Below, in pieces: positions 17,903 to 26,599 of a DNA stretch of 64,000 nt. The notes beneath the pieces are model-generated. The model was not told the origin of the DNA, did not search any database, and was given only the letters and a program-made list of their open reading frames with translations. Position 1 is the first letter of the stretch. Each line of letters starts with the position of its first letter. The stretch covers positions 6,758,001-6,822,000 of the forward strand of contig NZ_CP130713.1 of assembly GCF_030553055.1 (NCBI RefSeq), read 5' to 3'. Made by a program: the position numbers and the translations under genes. This DNA is from Streptomyces sp. XD-27. GTDB lineage: Bacteria > Actinomycetota > Actinomycetes > Streptomycetales > Streptomycetaceae.

Positions 17903-18006
17903 ATGGACATCGCCGCCCCCTGGCGGCCGTCGCCGGGCACGGCCTCTTCGCCGCCACCACCCTGGTACTGGTCCTGCCGGCCGCCCTCGGCGTCGGTGAG
18001 GGCTGA
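17903..18006 (+). pseudogene. Possible small hydrophobic protein with a one-base frameshift
   Basis: ATG 17903 has a perfect AGGAGG five bases upstream and begins MDIAAP. At the CCCCC run 17916-17920 one extra C would continue into LAAVAGHGLFAATTLVLVL and PAALGVGEG, ending at the TGA 18004-18006: a 34-aa single-helix membrane protein with high third-position GC. As written, the strong start runs into low-quality sequence while the hydrophobic frame has no start signal of its own. The proposal rests on a short peptide and could be coincidence. Confidence 0.35.
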
Positions 18007-18065
18007 CCCGTGCGGGCCCCGGTACGGGTACCCGTGAGCGCCGGGCAGGAGCGGGGCGAGCCGCG

Positions 18066-19609
18066 GTGACGATGCCCGGAGCCCCGCGCTCGTACTGGAT
18101 GGAGACGGCCCCCGGGCCCGCCTACCCGCGGCCGCCGGCCGCCCTGCGCGTCGACGCGGCGGTCGTCGGAGGCGGCATCGCCGGAGTGTGCACCGCCTGG
18201 GAGCTGGCCCGCGCCGGGCGGTCTGTCGCCCTGCTGGAAGCGGACCGGATCGGCGCCGGGACGACCGGCTGCACGACGGCGAAGATCTCCGCGCTGCACA
18301 CCCTGAGCTATGCGCGGCTGCGCGCGACCCACGGGCCCCGGGCGGCGGGTCTGTACGCGGCCTCGCAGCAGGACGCCCTGGACCACATCGGCCGGGTCGC
18401 CGACGAGCTGCGCATCGACTGCGATCTGGAGCCCGCCCCGGCCTACACCTTCGTCACCTCGGACGACCGGCGGGAGTCGGTGCGGCAGGAGACCGAGGCC
18501 GCGCTGGCGGCGGGGCTGCCCGCCTCGCTGGTCACCGACACCGAGCTGCCCTTCCCGGTGGCCGCCGCCGTGCGCGTCGCCGACCAGGCCCAGTTCCATC
18601 CGCGCCGCTTCCTGCTCGCGCTCGCGGACGACCTGCGGGGCAGGGGCGGGCAGATCTTCGAGCACGCGCGGGTCACCGGCCTGCGACCGGGCCGCCCGCC
18701 CGTCCTCACCACCGAGGACGGGGCGACCGTCACCGCCGCGGACGTCGTCGTGGCCACCCACTACCCGGTGTTCGACCGGGCCCTGATGTTCCTGCGACTG
18801 GAACCGTTCCGTGAACTGGTCGTCGCCGCGGCCGTCCCCGCGTCGGCCGCGCCGCACGGCATGTACATCACCCCCGAGCAGGGCACGCGCTCCGTACGCA
18901 CCGCCCCGCTGGACGACGGACGGCGGCTGCTCATCGTCACCGGGGAGAAGTTCACCCCCGGCGCGGGCGGGGTGCAGGCCCGGTACCAGCGCCTCGCCGC
19001 GTGGCTGCGGCAGTACTTCCCCGACGCGGAGATCACCCACCGCTGGGCCGCCCAGGACATCGCCTCCACCGACCGGCTGCCGCTGATCGGACCGCTCCAC
19101 CCCGGCGCCGCCCACGTCTACGTCGCGACCGGCTTCGGCGGCTGGGGCATGGCCACCGGCGCGCTCGCCGGACGGCTCATCACGTCCCTGATCACGGGGG
19201 AGGGGACGCGCTGGGCCCGGCTGTACGACCCGCGGCGGCTGAAGCCCTCCGTGGAGGCCGGTCCCGCCCTGGCACTCCAGGCCCGGGCCGTACGGCACCT
19301 GGTCGGGGACCGAGTGACCGCGCCGCGCGTCGGCTCGGTCCGCGAGATCGCCCCGACTCCGGCGCCGTGGTGCGCGTGGGCGGGCGGCTCCGCGCGGTCC
19401 ACCGCGACCCGTCCGGGGCCGTGCACAGCCTCTCCGCCCGGTGCACCCACCTCGGCTGCGTGGTGCACTTCAACGACGCCGAACGCACCTGGGAGTGCCC
19501 CTGCCACGGCTCGCGGTTCGGCCTGGACGGGGCCGTGCTCCAGGGCCCGGCTGTGCGCCCGCTGGCCCGGGCCGAGAGCCCGCCGGACGAGCCTGCGCCG
19601 CCGTCGTAG
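18066..19609 (+). pseudogene. FAD-dependent oxidoreductase with C-terminal Rieske domain, frameshifted
   Basis: The frame from GTG 18066 encodes a DAO-type FAD oxidoreductase: dinucleotide motif VVGGGIAGVCTAWELARAG (~33-51), FAD-contact sequence GTTGCTTAKISAL and C-terminal FAD motif DRLPLIGPLHPG...GFGGWGMATG. Near 19351-19354 (CCCC) the frame breaks. One extra C leads ...VREIAP into DSGAVVRVGGRLRAV and a canonical Rieske [2Fe-2S] domain (CTHLGCVVHF...CPCHGSRF) ending at 19609. The joined product would be ~515 aa, normal for this Streptomyces family. Without the base, translation continues out of frame to 20183 through the next gene. Likely substrates are amines or amino acids; the partner is unknown. 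It is either an assembly indel or an inactivating mutation. Confidence 0.8.
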
Positions 19610-19698
19610 CGGCGGGAAGACGTTCTCCCGCCCGCCGCGGAGGACCTCCATACTCGTGGAGCCGCGCGCGAGAGGTTCCTACGCAGAGGAGTGGGGAG

Positions 19699-20958
19699 AT
19701 GGCGAAGCCGACGCTGCTGGTGATGGGGAGTACCGCGATGACACCGTGGGGCCGGGACCAGATCCGCAGGGTCTGCGCCCAGGCCCGGCGCCGGGGGCTG
19801 CGGCTGCTGGGGGCCGACACGGAACGGAACGTACGGGGCGCGCCGCCCGAGGAGATCGCCCTGATGGACGAGACCCTGGCCCTGGACGTCCACGACCCCG
19901 AGGCATGCCGTGCCTGGGCCCGCACGGTCCGGCCCTCCGTCGACGCGGTGCTGACCATCCGGGAGCTGTCCGTGCTGCCCACCGCGGTCATCGCCCGGGA
20001 ACTGGGGCTGGCGGGCAACGCCCCCGAGGCGGTGGTCCGCATCCGGAACAAGGACGAGTGCCGCCGGCGTCTGCGCGAGGCGGGCCTTCCGCAACCCGCC
20101 ACCGCCCTGTGCCGCAGCGCCGCCGAGGCCGAGGACTTCATCCGCCGCACCCCGCCGGGGCCCTGGGTCGTCAAGCCCCGTGACGGACTCGCCAGCATCG
20201 GCGTGTCCCGCATCGACGAGCCCGGCCGGCTGCCGGACGCGCTGGCGAGGTTCGGCGCTCCGCCACCCGCAATGGGCGACCTGCCGCTCTCCCCGTACTT
20301 CCTGGTGGAGACCTACGTCAGCGGTGACGAGTACTCCGCCGAAGGCGTCGTGGTCGGCGGCGTGCCCCAGGTGCTGGCACTGACGCGCAAGACCGTCACC
20401 GACGACTTCGTCGAACTGGGACAGCGGGTGCCCTCCGGGCTGGACGAGAAGACGTCGGGCGAGGCCGCCGACGCCGTCAGCCGGGCACTGACCGCGGTCG
20501 GCCTCACCCATGGCATCTTTCACGCCGAATTCTGGGTGACGCGGGACGGCATCGTCCTGGGCGAGCTCCACGACCGCGGTGGCGGGGACTTCATCCACGC
20601 GCTGGTCGAGCACACCCGCCCCGGACTGGAGCTGTACGGCACGCTGATCGACGACCTGCTCGGACGTCCCCCGGCTCCGGTCCCCGCACCGGCGGGCTCC
20701 GCGCGCGCCGAGTTCCTGCTCGCCCCGCCGGGCACGCTGCGCGCCGTCGACGGGTGGGACGAACTGGCCGCGCACCCCGCCGTCCAGGCGGCCCACCTCC
20801 AGGTGGCCCCCGGCGACGTCATCGGGCAGGCCAAGGACTCCTACACACGCTCCGCCGTCTTCGTCACGCGCGCCGACGACGGCCCCGACCGCGTCGACGA
20901 ACTCACCGCCGACCTGGCCGCCCGCGTGACCTTCCGGGTCACGTCCGAAACCGGCTGA
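19699..20958 (+). CDS. ATP-grasp ligase 1
   Basis: A 419-residue ATP-grasp enzyme, expected to activate a carboxylate as acyl-phosphate and join it to an amine or thiol. The N-terminal pre-ATP-grasp domain starts LLVMGSTAMTPWGRDQIRRV. The central region has the nucleotide-binding PGPWVVKPRDGLASIGVSR and LVETYVSGDEYSAEGVVVGG, and the metal-binding end has HAEFWVTRDGIVLGELHDRGGGDF. It is closely related to the second ATP-grasp protein at 23.2-24.5 kb on the other strand, so the locus encodes two ligases. ATG 19699 follows GTGGGGAG. It lies 90 bp after the FAD/Rieske gene and 52 bp before the aldehyde dehydrogenase, probably one plus-strand operon. Substrates are unknown. Confidence 0.88.
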   Translation: MAKPTLLVMGSTAMTPWGRDQIRRVCAQARRRGLRLLGADTERNVRGAPPEEIALMDETLALDVHDPEACRAWARTVRPSVDAVLTIRELSVLPTAVIARELGLAGNAPEAVVRIRNKDECRRRLREAGLPQPATALCRSAAEAEDFIRRTPPGPWVVKPRDGLASIGVSRIDEPGRLPDALARFGAPPPAMGDLPLSPYFLVETYVSGDEYSAEGVVVGGVPQVLALTRKTVTDDFVELGQRVPSGLDEKTSGEAADAVSRALTAVGLTHGIFHAEFWVTRDGIVLGELHDRGGGDFIHALVEHTRPGLELYGTLIDDLLGRPPAPVPAPAGSARAEFLLAPPGTLRAVDGWDELAAHPAVQAAHLQVAPGDVIGQAKDSYTRSAVFVTRADDGPDRVDELTADLAARVTFRVTSETG

Positions 20959-21010
20959 GCACCGGGCCGCCGCGGGCGTGCGGCCGGTCCCGCGGGGGTA
21001 GGGCAGCCGC

Positions 21011-22390
21011 ATGCCGGAGACTTCAGCGGACACCGCATCGGACGCCTGCTTACCTCTCACCGACCCCAGGACCGGCCGCCCCAGGGACCCCGCCCCCGTC
21101 AGTGGGACGGGCCGCGTCGCCGCCGCGGTCGCGGCCGCCCGCGCGGCGCTGCCCGGCTGGGCCGGGCTGACGACCGCCGAACGGTCGCGCCGACTGCTCA
21201 GGCTCGCCTCTCTCATGGAGGACCACGCACAGGACTACCTCCGCGCGGAGCAGGCCGGCACCGGAAAGCCGGCCGCCGAGCTCACCGGCGAGATCGAGCA
21301 GTGCATCGATCTCGTCCGGTTCTACGCGGGCGCCGTACGGGCGGATCTCACACCCGCGAGCGGGCACCGGCTGCCCGGCCGGGAGAGCTGGGTGCGCTGG
21401 GAGCCCCTGGGAGTCGTCGCCGCGATCGTGCCGTGGAACTACCCGCTGATGATGGCGGTGTGGCGGTTCGCCCCCGCTCTCGCGGCGGGCAACACCGTCA
21501 TTCTGAAACCGGCGGAGACGACCCCGGACAGCGCCCTGCTCGTGGCGGCGCACGCCCGCGAGGCGCTGGGACCGGACGTCCTCGCCGCGCTGCCCGGCGG
21601 CCGGGCCACCGGCCGGTCGCTCGTCATGAGCCGCGGCGTGGACGGCATCGCCTTCACCGGCAGCCGGGCCGCGGGCCTGGACGTCGTCGCCCGCGCGGGG
21701 CTGCGCCGGGTGAGTCTGGAGCTCGGCGGCAACGCGGCGGCGGTGGTGCTGCCGGACGCGCCCGCGTACACGTACGAGCGACTGGTCGGGGCCTCGACGT
21801 ACAACGCGGGCCAGAGCTGCGCCGCCCCGGCCCGGGTGCTGACGCTGCGCGAGTCGTACGAGGAGGTCGTGGCGGGGCTGGCGGCCGCCATGGCCGGCCG
21901 CCGGGCGGGCGCGGACTTCGGCCCGCTCAACAACCCCGACCAGGTCAAGCGCCTCGACGCCATCCTGGAGGCCAGCGACGCCGGCGTCCGGAAGGTGTCG
22001 CCGTTGAGCCTCGGGGAGGGCGAGGAGGACGGCTATTGGCGGCCGGGCATGGTGCTGGCCGACGTGCCGGACGACGATCCGGCCGTACGTGAGGAGGTCT
22101 TCGGGCCGGTGCTGACGGTGCAGGCCCTGGACGACACCGACGCGCTGCTCAGGGCGGCCAACGGTGTGCCGCACGCCCTGGCCGCCAGCGTGTGGGGCCG
22201 TGACACCGCCGCCGTACTGCGGCTGGCCACCCGGCTCGACGCCGGCGAGGTGTGGGTCAACTGCCATCTGGAGCAGACCGGCGAGCTGCCGCACGGCGGC
22301 CGCAAGGAGTCCGGGCACGGAACGGACCTGAGCGTGCTGGCCCTGACCGAGTATCAGCGGCCCAAGACCGTCACCGTCAACGTGGAGTAG
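21011..22390 (+). CDS. NAD(P)-dependent aldehyde dehydrogenase
   Basis: A 459-residue aldehyde dehydrogenase oxidising an aldehyde to a carboxylate. The cofactor and active-site sequences are intact: [33 protein letters not shown], general-base Glu in LELGGNAA, and catalytic Cys in NAGQSCAAPARV (around residue 270). The C-terminal EVWVNCHLEQTGELPHGGRKESGHG resembles gamma-aminobutyraldehyde/betaine-aldehyde dehydrogenases, so an amino-aldehyde is a reasonable guess. It is slightly short for the family (~475-500 aa). Its 3' end overlaps the convergent methyltransferase gene by 14 bp. Confidence 0.92.
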   Translation: MPETSADTASDACLPLTDPRTGRPRDPAPVSGTGRVAAAVAAARAALPGWAGLTTAERSRRLLRLASLMEDHAQDYLRAEQAGTGKPAAELTGEIEQCIDLVRFYAGAVRADLTPASGHRLPGRESWVRWEPLGVVAAIVPWNYPLMMAVWRFAPALAAGNTVILKPAETTPDSALLVAAHAREALGPDVLAALPGGRATGRSLVMSRGVDGIAFTGSRAAGLDVVARAGLRRVSLELGGNAAAVVLPDAPAYTYERLVGASTYNAGQSCAAPARVLTLRESYEEVVAGLAAAMAGRRAGADFGPLNNPDQVKRLDAILEASDAGVRKVSPLSLGEGEEDGYWRPGMVLADVPDDDPAVREEVFGPVLTVQALDDTDALLRAANGVPHALAASVWGRDTAAVLRLATRLDAGEVWVNCHLEQTGELPHGGRKESGHGTDLSVLALTEYQRPKTVTVNVE

Positions 22391-23174
22391 CGGTCGCCGC
22401 CCGGCCGGTCCCGCTCCCGGGTGCCTCCGGCGCGAAGCGTGCCAGCACGTACAGCGCGGGGCCGGTCAGGTCGCTGTCGGCGGCCCGGGTGTTGTCGTAC
22501 ATGCCGAGGACCCGGAAGCCGTGACCGCCGAGATAGTGCTCGATCTCCTTGGGGAACGTCAGCCGGAACCTGACGTGGTCGCGCTGCGGCGGTCGATCGC
22601 CGATGCGCCATTCACGGGTGCGGACCAGGAGCTGGTTGCGGCGGTCGAGGCGGTACCGCGCGTCCGCGGTGGCGGTGAGCCCCGGCGTGTCGATGGTGAA
22701 ACGCTGCTGCAGGGCGTGGCCGTCCGGTGTGGCGATCGCATTGGGCACGTGCAGGATCAACAGCGTGCCCGGCACGGAGTGCGCGGCGAAGGTCTCCACG
22801 GTCCGGTCGAGGTCATCGTTGGTGTGGATGTTGGACAGCGCCCAGCCCAGGCAGGTGATCGCGGCGAACGTCCGGCCGAGCCGGAGTGCGCGCATGTCGC
22901 CGGTGTGGAAGTCGAGTCCGGGACGGCGCTTGCGGGCGTAGGCGACCATGGCGTCCTGGTAGTCGACGCCGACGCAGTCGAAGCCCGCCCGGGTGAAGTA
23001 CTCCGCATGGCGGCCCGTACCGCAGCCGATGTCGAGCAGGGAGCGTTCCGGTACGGTGCCGTGTTCGCCGATCAACCGCACGCACATGGCGGGAATGGCG
23101 GTTTCGGTGTCCGGATAGACCTCCTCGTACAGCTCCGGACTCTCGTACAGCAGATTGCTCAGCGACGGATCCAT
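22377..23174 (-). CDS. Class I SAM-dependent methyltransferase
   Basis: A 265-residue Rossmann methyltransferase. Motif I is LLDIGCGTGRHAEYFTRAGF (~47-66), motif II VGVDYQDAMVAYARKR, and motif III/IV the FAAITCLGWALSNIHTNDDL segment. The C-terminal half (TREWRIGDRPPQRDHVRFRLTFP) resembles small-molecule N- or O-methyltransferases of natural-product loci. The ATG 23174 follows GGGAGGGAA and overlaps the stop of the upstream ATP-grasp gene by 16 bp, so the two are translationally coupled. It is the last gene of the minus-strand operon. Confidence 0.9.
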   Translation of the reverse strand: MDPSLSNLLYESPELYEEVYPDTETAIPAMCVRLIGEHGTVPERSLLDIGCGTGRHAEYFTRAGFDCVGVDYQDAMVAYARKRRPGLDFHTGDMRALRLGRTFAAITCLGWALSNIHTNDDLDRTVETFAAHSVPGTLLILHVPNAIATPDGHALQQRFTIDTPGLTATADARYRLDRRNQLLVRTREWRIGDRPPQRDHVRFRLTFPKEIEHYLGGHGFRVLGMYDNTRAADSDLTGPALYVLARFAPEAPGSGTGRAATATPR

Positions 23175-24456
23175 GTTCCCTCCCGGTCACGGGCCATCGG
23201 CCCTCCGGGCTCGGCGGGGCGGGCGTCGAAGACGACGCGGGAGGCGAGGCCGGTGGCCAGCGCGTCGGCGTCGCCGGGGCTGTCGGCGCCGACGACGAAG
23301 ACGGCCGAGCGGGTGAAGGCGTCCTTGACCGCCGGGACGACGTCACCGGGGGCCACGTTCAGATCGGCGATCCGCACGGCGGGGTGGCCCGCCAGTTCGT
23401 CCCAGCCGTGGACGGCGCGCAGCGTGCCCGCGGGAGCGAAGAGGAATTCGACGCGTGCCGAGCCGACGGGGTCGGGGAACGGTGTGGGGGCACGGCCGAG
23501 CGCGTCGTCGACGCAGGCGCCGAACAACTCCAGGCCGGGCCGGGTGTGTTCCACCAGGGCGTGGATGTAGTCGCCGGCCGTCCGGACGTGGAACTCGCCG
23601 AGCACCACCCCCGACGGCGTCAGCCACAGCTCGACGTGGAAGATGCCGTGGGTGACTCCGAGCGCTTTCAGCGCCCGCGCCACGGTGTCCTCGGCGTCCG
23701 CCGCCACGTCCGGCGCGAGCCCTGAGGGCACCCGCTGGCTCGTCGAGAGGAAGCCGTCGGTGATCTGCTTGTGGGTCAGGGCCAGGACGTGGGGGACGCC
23801 GCCCACCACGACGCCTTCGGCGGAGTACTCCTCGCCGGTGACGTAGGTCTCGATCAGGAAGGAGCTCGCGGGGGGCAGCGATGCCTTGGGGGACAGCCCG
23901 CCCCACAGCCCGTCGACGGCCGCGGCCAGCTCCCCGCGGTGATCGATGCGTGAGACGCCGATGCTGCCCAGGCCCGCGCGCGGCTTGACGATCCAGGGCC
24001 CCGGCCCGGTGGCCTCCAGGAACCGTTCGGCGTCGGCGAGGCCGCGGCACACGGCACTGTGCGGCTGCGGGAACCCGGCCTCGCCCAGCCGCTGCCGGCA
24101 CAGGTCCTTGGTACGGACACGGGCCACCACCTCCGGGGCGTTGCCCGGCAGACCCAGCGCCTGAGTCACCTCGGCGGCGGCCAGGACGGAGGTCTCCCGG
24201 ATCGTGAGGACGGCGCCGACATCGGGCCGGGTGGCAAGCGCCCACTCCCGGCACGCCGTGGCGTCCTGCACGTCGAGCGGCACCACCTCGTCGAACAGGG
24301 CGAGATGCTCCTCCGGCGCTCCGTCGAGCAGCGCCGGTCTGTCGGCGCCGATCACCCGGGTCCGCCGGCGGGCCTGTTCGCTGATCCGCCGGACCATGTC
24401 CTGCCCCAGCTCGGCATGCCCGTGATGCCCAAGACCAGCACCGCCGCGTCTGTCAT
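23159..24456 (-). CDS. ATP-grasp ligase 2 (probable one-base frameshift near the N-terminus)
   Basis: A paralogue of the ATP-grasp protein at 19.7-21.0 kb, with the same blocks: PGPWIVKPRAGLGSIGVSR, LIETYVTGEEYSAEGVVVGG, HVELWLTPSGVVLGEFHVRTAGDY. The uninterrupted frame starts only at ATG 24397 (MVRRISEQARRR, 412 aa) and lacks the first ~20 residues of the fold. Just upstream an ATG at 24456 (GAGGCACC ribosome-binding site) encodes MTDAAVLVLGITGMPSWGR in the adjacent frame. One extra G at 24400-24402 would fuse it as ...SWGR-D-MVRRI, matching the paralogue's TPWGRDQIRRV. The restored protein is ~432 aa. Substrate unknown; it probably couples an amino or carboxylic acid in the same pathway as ligase 1. 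Confidence 0.85.
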
Positions 24457-24569
24457 GGTGCCTCTATGCCCTCTCTGTGGGGATGTCAGTGATGCCGCTG
24501 TGCCGGTTCAGCCGATCGGAGGGCGTGCCCCTTCATGTGCTCGGAGCACGCCCCGCCGGACATCGGGGA

Positions 24570-25376
24570 TCAGGTACGCCCGGCATCGGAGGTGATCGCG
24601 CTGTGGACGGCCGTCCACAGCCGGTGCCGGGCGTGCAGGGTGACCTGCACGGACCGGGCGCAGTCGGCCCACTTCCCGGCGTCGTCACCGCACAGGTCGA
24701 CGAGCATGTGCATCGCCATGGGCGTGTGCTCGTCCGCGTCGACCTCGATGTGGCGATCCAGGTAGTCCTTGAAGCGCGCCAGCCTGCCGTGCGGGTCCTC
24801 GATCCGGACGACCTGCTCGAACATCTCCGGGATCAGGTCCTCGCGGCCGAAGGCGAAGACCGCGGCCCGGCAGTGCAACGGGGCGGTCTCCAGCACGGTC
24901 CAGGTGCTGGTGACGAAGTCGGCCGACGCCTGCGGCACGCGCGCCGTCTCCAGGGCCTTCACCACCGGCAGCCCGTCGCGCAGGGCGTCGAGGAAGGCGT
25001 CGACGGGGGCGGTGTCGGCACCGAGGTCACCCATCGCCATGCGGTACAGCTCGAAGTGGCTGAGGTAGCCGTCCCCCAGCTCGTCGCTCTCCTCCACCAG
25101 CGTGATCTCGTTGATCAGCCGTCGGCTGGCCACCGGCCCCTGGGGCAACCAGGGCACCTCGACGCACGTCAGCTCGCGTTGCAGCGACGTCAGCAGGGAC
25201 ATGAAGTCCCACACGGCGAAGACGTGGTGCTCCATGAAGACCCGCGCGGCCGCCTCGGTCGTGACGGAGCGGTACATGTCGTGGCCGATGACGCTCGTGC
25301 GGGCGGGTGCGATCCGGTTCCTGAGGTCGGTCAGCCCCGGGTGTGAGACGGCGGTGTGGTACCGCGAGGTCGCCAT
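24570..25376 (-). CDS. DUF3050 haem-oxygenase-like (HDO-type) protein
   Basis: A 268-residue helical protein of the DUF3050 family, which has the haem-oxygenase-like fold now known from nonhaem diiron oxidases/oxygenases. Candidate metal ligands are visible: [25 protein letters not shown] and the hallmark [15 protein letters not shown] late in the protein. By analogy it would activate O2 with two irons or another dimetal centre to cleave or oxidise an amino- or fatty-acid-derived substrate. Two ferredoxins and a cupin are encoded just upstream in the same operon. Two ATGs overlap the cupin stop (ATGATGA); I chose the second (25376) because GGAG is better spaced. The function is inferred. Confidence 0.82.
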   Translation of the reverse strand: MATSRYHTAVSHPGLTDLRNRIAPARTSVIGHDMYRSVTTEAAARVFMEHHVFAVWDFMSLLTSLQRELTCVEVPWLPQGPVASRRLINEITLVEESDELGDGYLSHFELYRMAMGDLGADTAPVDAFLDALRDGLPVVKALETARVPQASADFVTSTWTVLETAPLHCRAAVFAFGREDLIPEMFEQVVRIEDPHGRLARFKDYLDRHIEVDADEHTPMAMHMLVDLCGDDAGKWADCARSVQVTLHARHRLWTAVHSAITSDAGRT

Positions 25377-25963
25377 CATCGCTCCTTCGGCGGGGTGCCG
25401 CTGCGCGTGCCCTCGGCTCCGGCGCAGGCGTGGCACGGGCAGTGGGCACAGCCGACGTCATGCAGATAGGAGGGCAGCCGGGACTTGCCGTCGCAGATCA
25501 GGCAGTGCAGATTCCCGATCGGGCTGAGCACCTCCTCGTAGACCACGACGTCCATCCGGCCCTCGGAGTCGACCGGCATGTGCGGAGCGCCGATGGCCAG
25601 GATCACGTGATCGGTGATCGCCCCGACCGCGTGCGAGACGGCCCCTTCGACGATGTAGATCTCCCCCGCCTCGGTGGGATGGACGCGGCCGTTGTAGGTG
25701 ATGGTGCCCCTCCCGGCCAGGACCACCAGAACGTGGTGGCCGGGATGGGTGTGCGGCGGGAAGCCCTTGCCGGCGGGCAGCCGGATCACATCGGCTCCGA
25801 TGGTCCCGTTGCCGACCAGTCCCACGCCGGTCGCGTCGGCGCCGTGCATGGCCACGGGCCGCTCGCCGTGCGGGACGTGCAGGGAGGTGGCGTCGGTGCC
25901 GATCGCGGCGTCGGCCCACCGGACGATGCTGAGCTCGTCCTGCACCGCGGGCTGCGAGGTCAT
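25376..25963 (-). CDS. Cupin-domain protein with a cysteine-rich tail
   Basis: A 195-residue protein. The cupin barrel (~55-130) has metal-ligand candidates in [18 protein letters not shown] and [10 protein letters not shown]. After it comes a tail unusual for cupins with ten cysteines-plus-histidines packed as [12 protein letters not shown]...[13 protein letters not shown] (CxxC...CxxCxCxxC), which looks able to bind zinc or an Fe-S cluster. It may be a metal-dependent oxygenase/isomerase or a metallo-partner of the DUF3050 protein. Its ATG overlaps the ferredoxin stop and its stop overlaps the DUF3050 start. I do not know a characterised protein with this combination. Confidence 0.8.
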   Translation of the reverse strand: MTSQPAVQDELSIVRWADAAIGTDATSLHVPHGERPVAMHGADATGVGLVGNGTIGADVIRLPAGKGFPPHTHPGHHVLVVLAGRGTITYNGRVHPTEAGEIYIVEGAVSHAVGAITDHVILAIGAPHMPVDSEGRMDVVVYEEVLSPIGNLHCLICDGKSRLPSYLHDVGCAHCPCHACAGAEGTRSGTPPKER

Positions 25964-26220
25964 GACGCGGCCCCGTCGGCGTCACGGAAGTAGGCGGCGT
26001 TGAGCTCGGTGAAGTGCTGCCACTCCGGCGGCACCTCCTCCTCCCGGTAGATCGCGTCGACCGGGCACACGGTGGCGCACAGGTCGCAGTCGACACAGCG
26101 TTCGGGATCGATGAACAACTGCCGGTCCCGCTGCTCGCCCTCGATACAGTCCACCGGACAGACGTCGACGCAGGCTCCGTCCTTGACGTCCACACAGGGC
26201 TGGGTGATGACGTATGTCAC
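25960..26220 (-). CDS. Seven-iron ferredoxin (3Fe-4S/4Fe-4S)
   Basis: An 86-residue ferredoxin from the GTG at 26218-26220 (GAGGAG upstream). The cysteine pattern is that of 7Fe ferredoxins: Cys9, Cys17 and Cys52 for [3Fe-4S]; Cys21, Cys42, Cys45 and Cys48 for [4Fe-4S]; with Cys25 the extra Cys also present in Azotobacter FdI. The C-terminal EVPPEWQHFTELNAAYF is typical of actinobacterial FdxA/FdxC. It overlaps the Rieske gene (GTGA) and the cupin gene (ATGA). The context suggests it delivers electrons to the DUF3050 oxygenase or the P450. Confidence 0.93.
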   Translation of the reverse strand: MTYVITQPCVDVKDGACVDVCPVDCIEGEQRDRQLFIDPERCVDCDLCATVCPVDAIYREEEVPPEWQHFTELNAAYFRDADGAAS

Positions 26221-26537
26221 GTGCGATCTTCTCCTCGTGAAGCGGTGTCGGTACGAGAACCCTTCTCGGTGCGGTGGGGCCGGGCCCGGCCTTCGCCCTG
26301 GCCCGGGCAGCCGTCGACGGTGACCGCCAGGTCGGAACAGACCGGCCCGCGCAGCCGCTTGCCGGTGCGCAGGTCGAAGGTGGCCCCGTGCCAGGGGCAC
26401 TCCAGGAAGGCGCCGTCGACGACTCCTTGCGCCAGCGGGGCACCGCGGTGCGGGCAGCGTGCCGGCACGGTGACGGCGCGATCGCCCAGCTGTACCGTGA
26501 ACACGTCCTTGCTGCTGCTCAATTCGGCTCCGATCAC
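26217..26537 (-). CDS. Rieske-type [2Fe-2S] ferredoxin
   Basis: A 106-residue Rieske protein with both ligand pairs, CPHRGAPLAQG and CPWHGATFDLRTG, in the spacing of biphenyl-dioxygenase-type ferredoxins. The C-terminal ~30 residues are polar and probably disordered. The likely GTG start (26537) lies inside a short repeat that also forms the end of the upstream gene (CCACCTGTGA), so the start is less certain than the fold. It is a small electron carrier, probably partner of an oxygenase in this operon, and its stop overlaps the ferredoxin start. Confidence 0.88.
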   Translation of the reverse strand: MIGAELSSSKDVFTVQLGDRAVTVPARCPHRGAPLAQGVVDGAFLECPWHGATFDLRTGKRLRGPVCSDLAVTVDGCPGQGEGRARPHRTEKGSRTDTASRGEDRT

Positions 26538-26599
26538 AGGTGGCGATCCCGGCCTTTCACAGGTGGAGGTCCGGACCTTTCACAGGTGGAGGTCCCTGA
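26533..26599. repeat. 23-bp tandem duplication at the gene junction
   Basis: CCTTTCACAGGTGGAGGTCC occurs at 26553-26572 and again at 26576-26595, with a degenerate partial copy (ATCACAGGTGG) at about 26533. One copy encodes the C-terminus and stop of the 678-aa protein; the degenerate copy contains the GTG start of the Rieske gene. Confidence 0.75.

Noticed and set aside
13828..17940. A 1370-codon antisense frame over the protease and GGDEF-EAL genes
   Set aside because: It has no recognisable domain, while the plus strand has two complete conserved proteins.
17776..18006. The 76-codon ORF from ATG 17776
   Set aside because: The first part is Arg/Gly-rich and lacks a ribosome-binding site. 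The hydrophobic end is better explained by a start at 17903 with a one-base frameshift.
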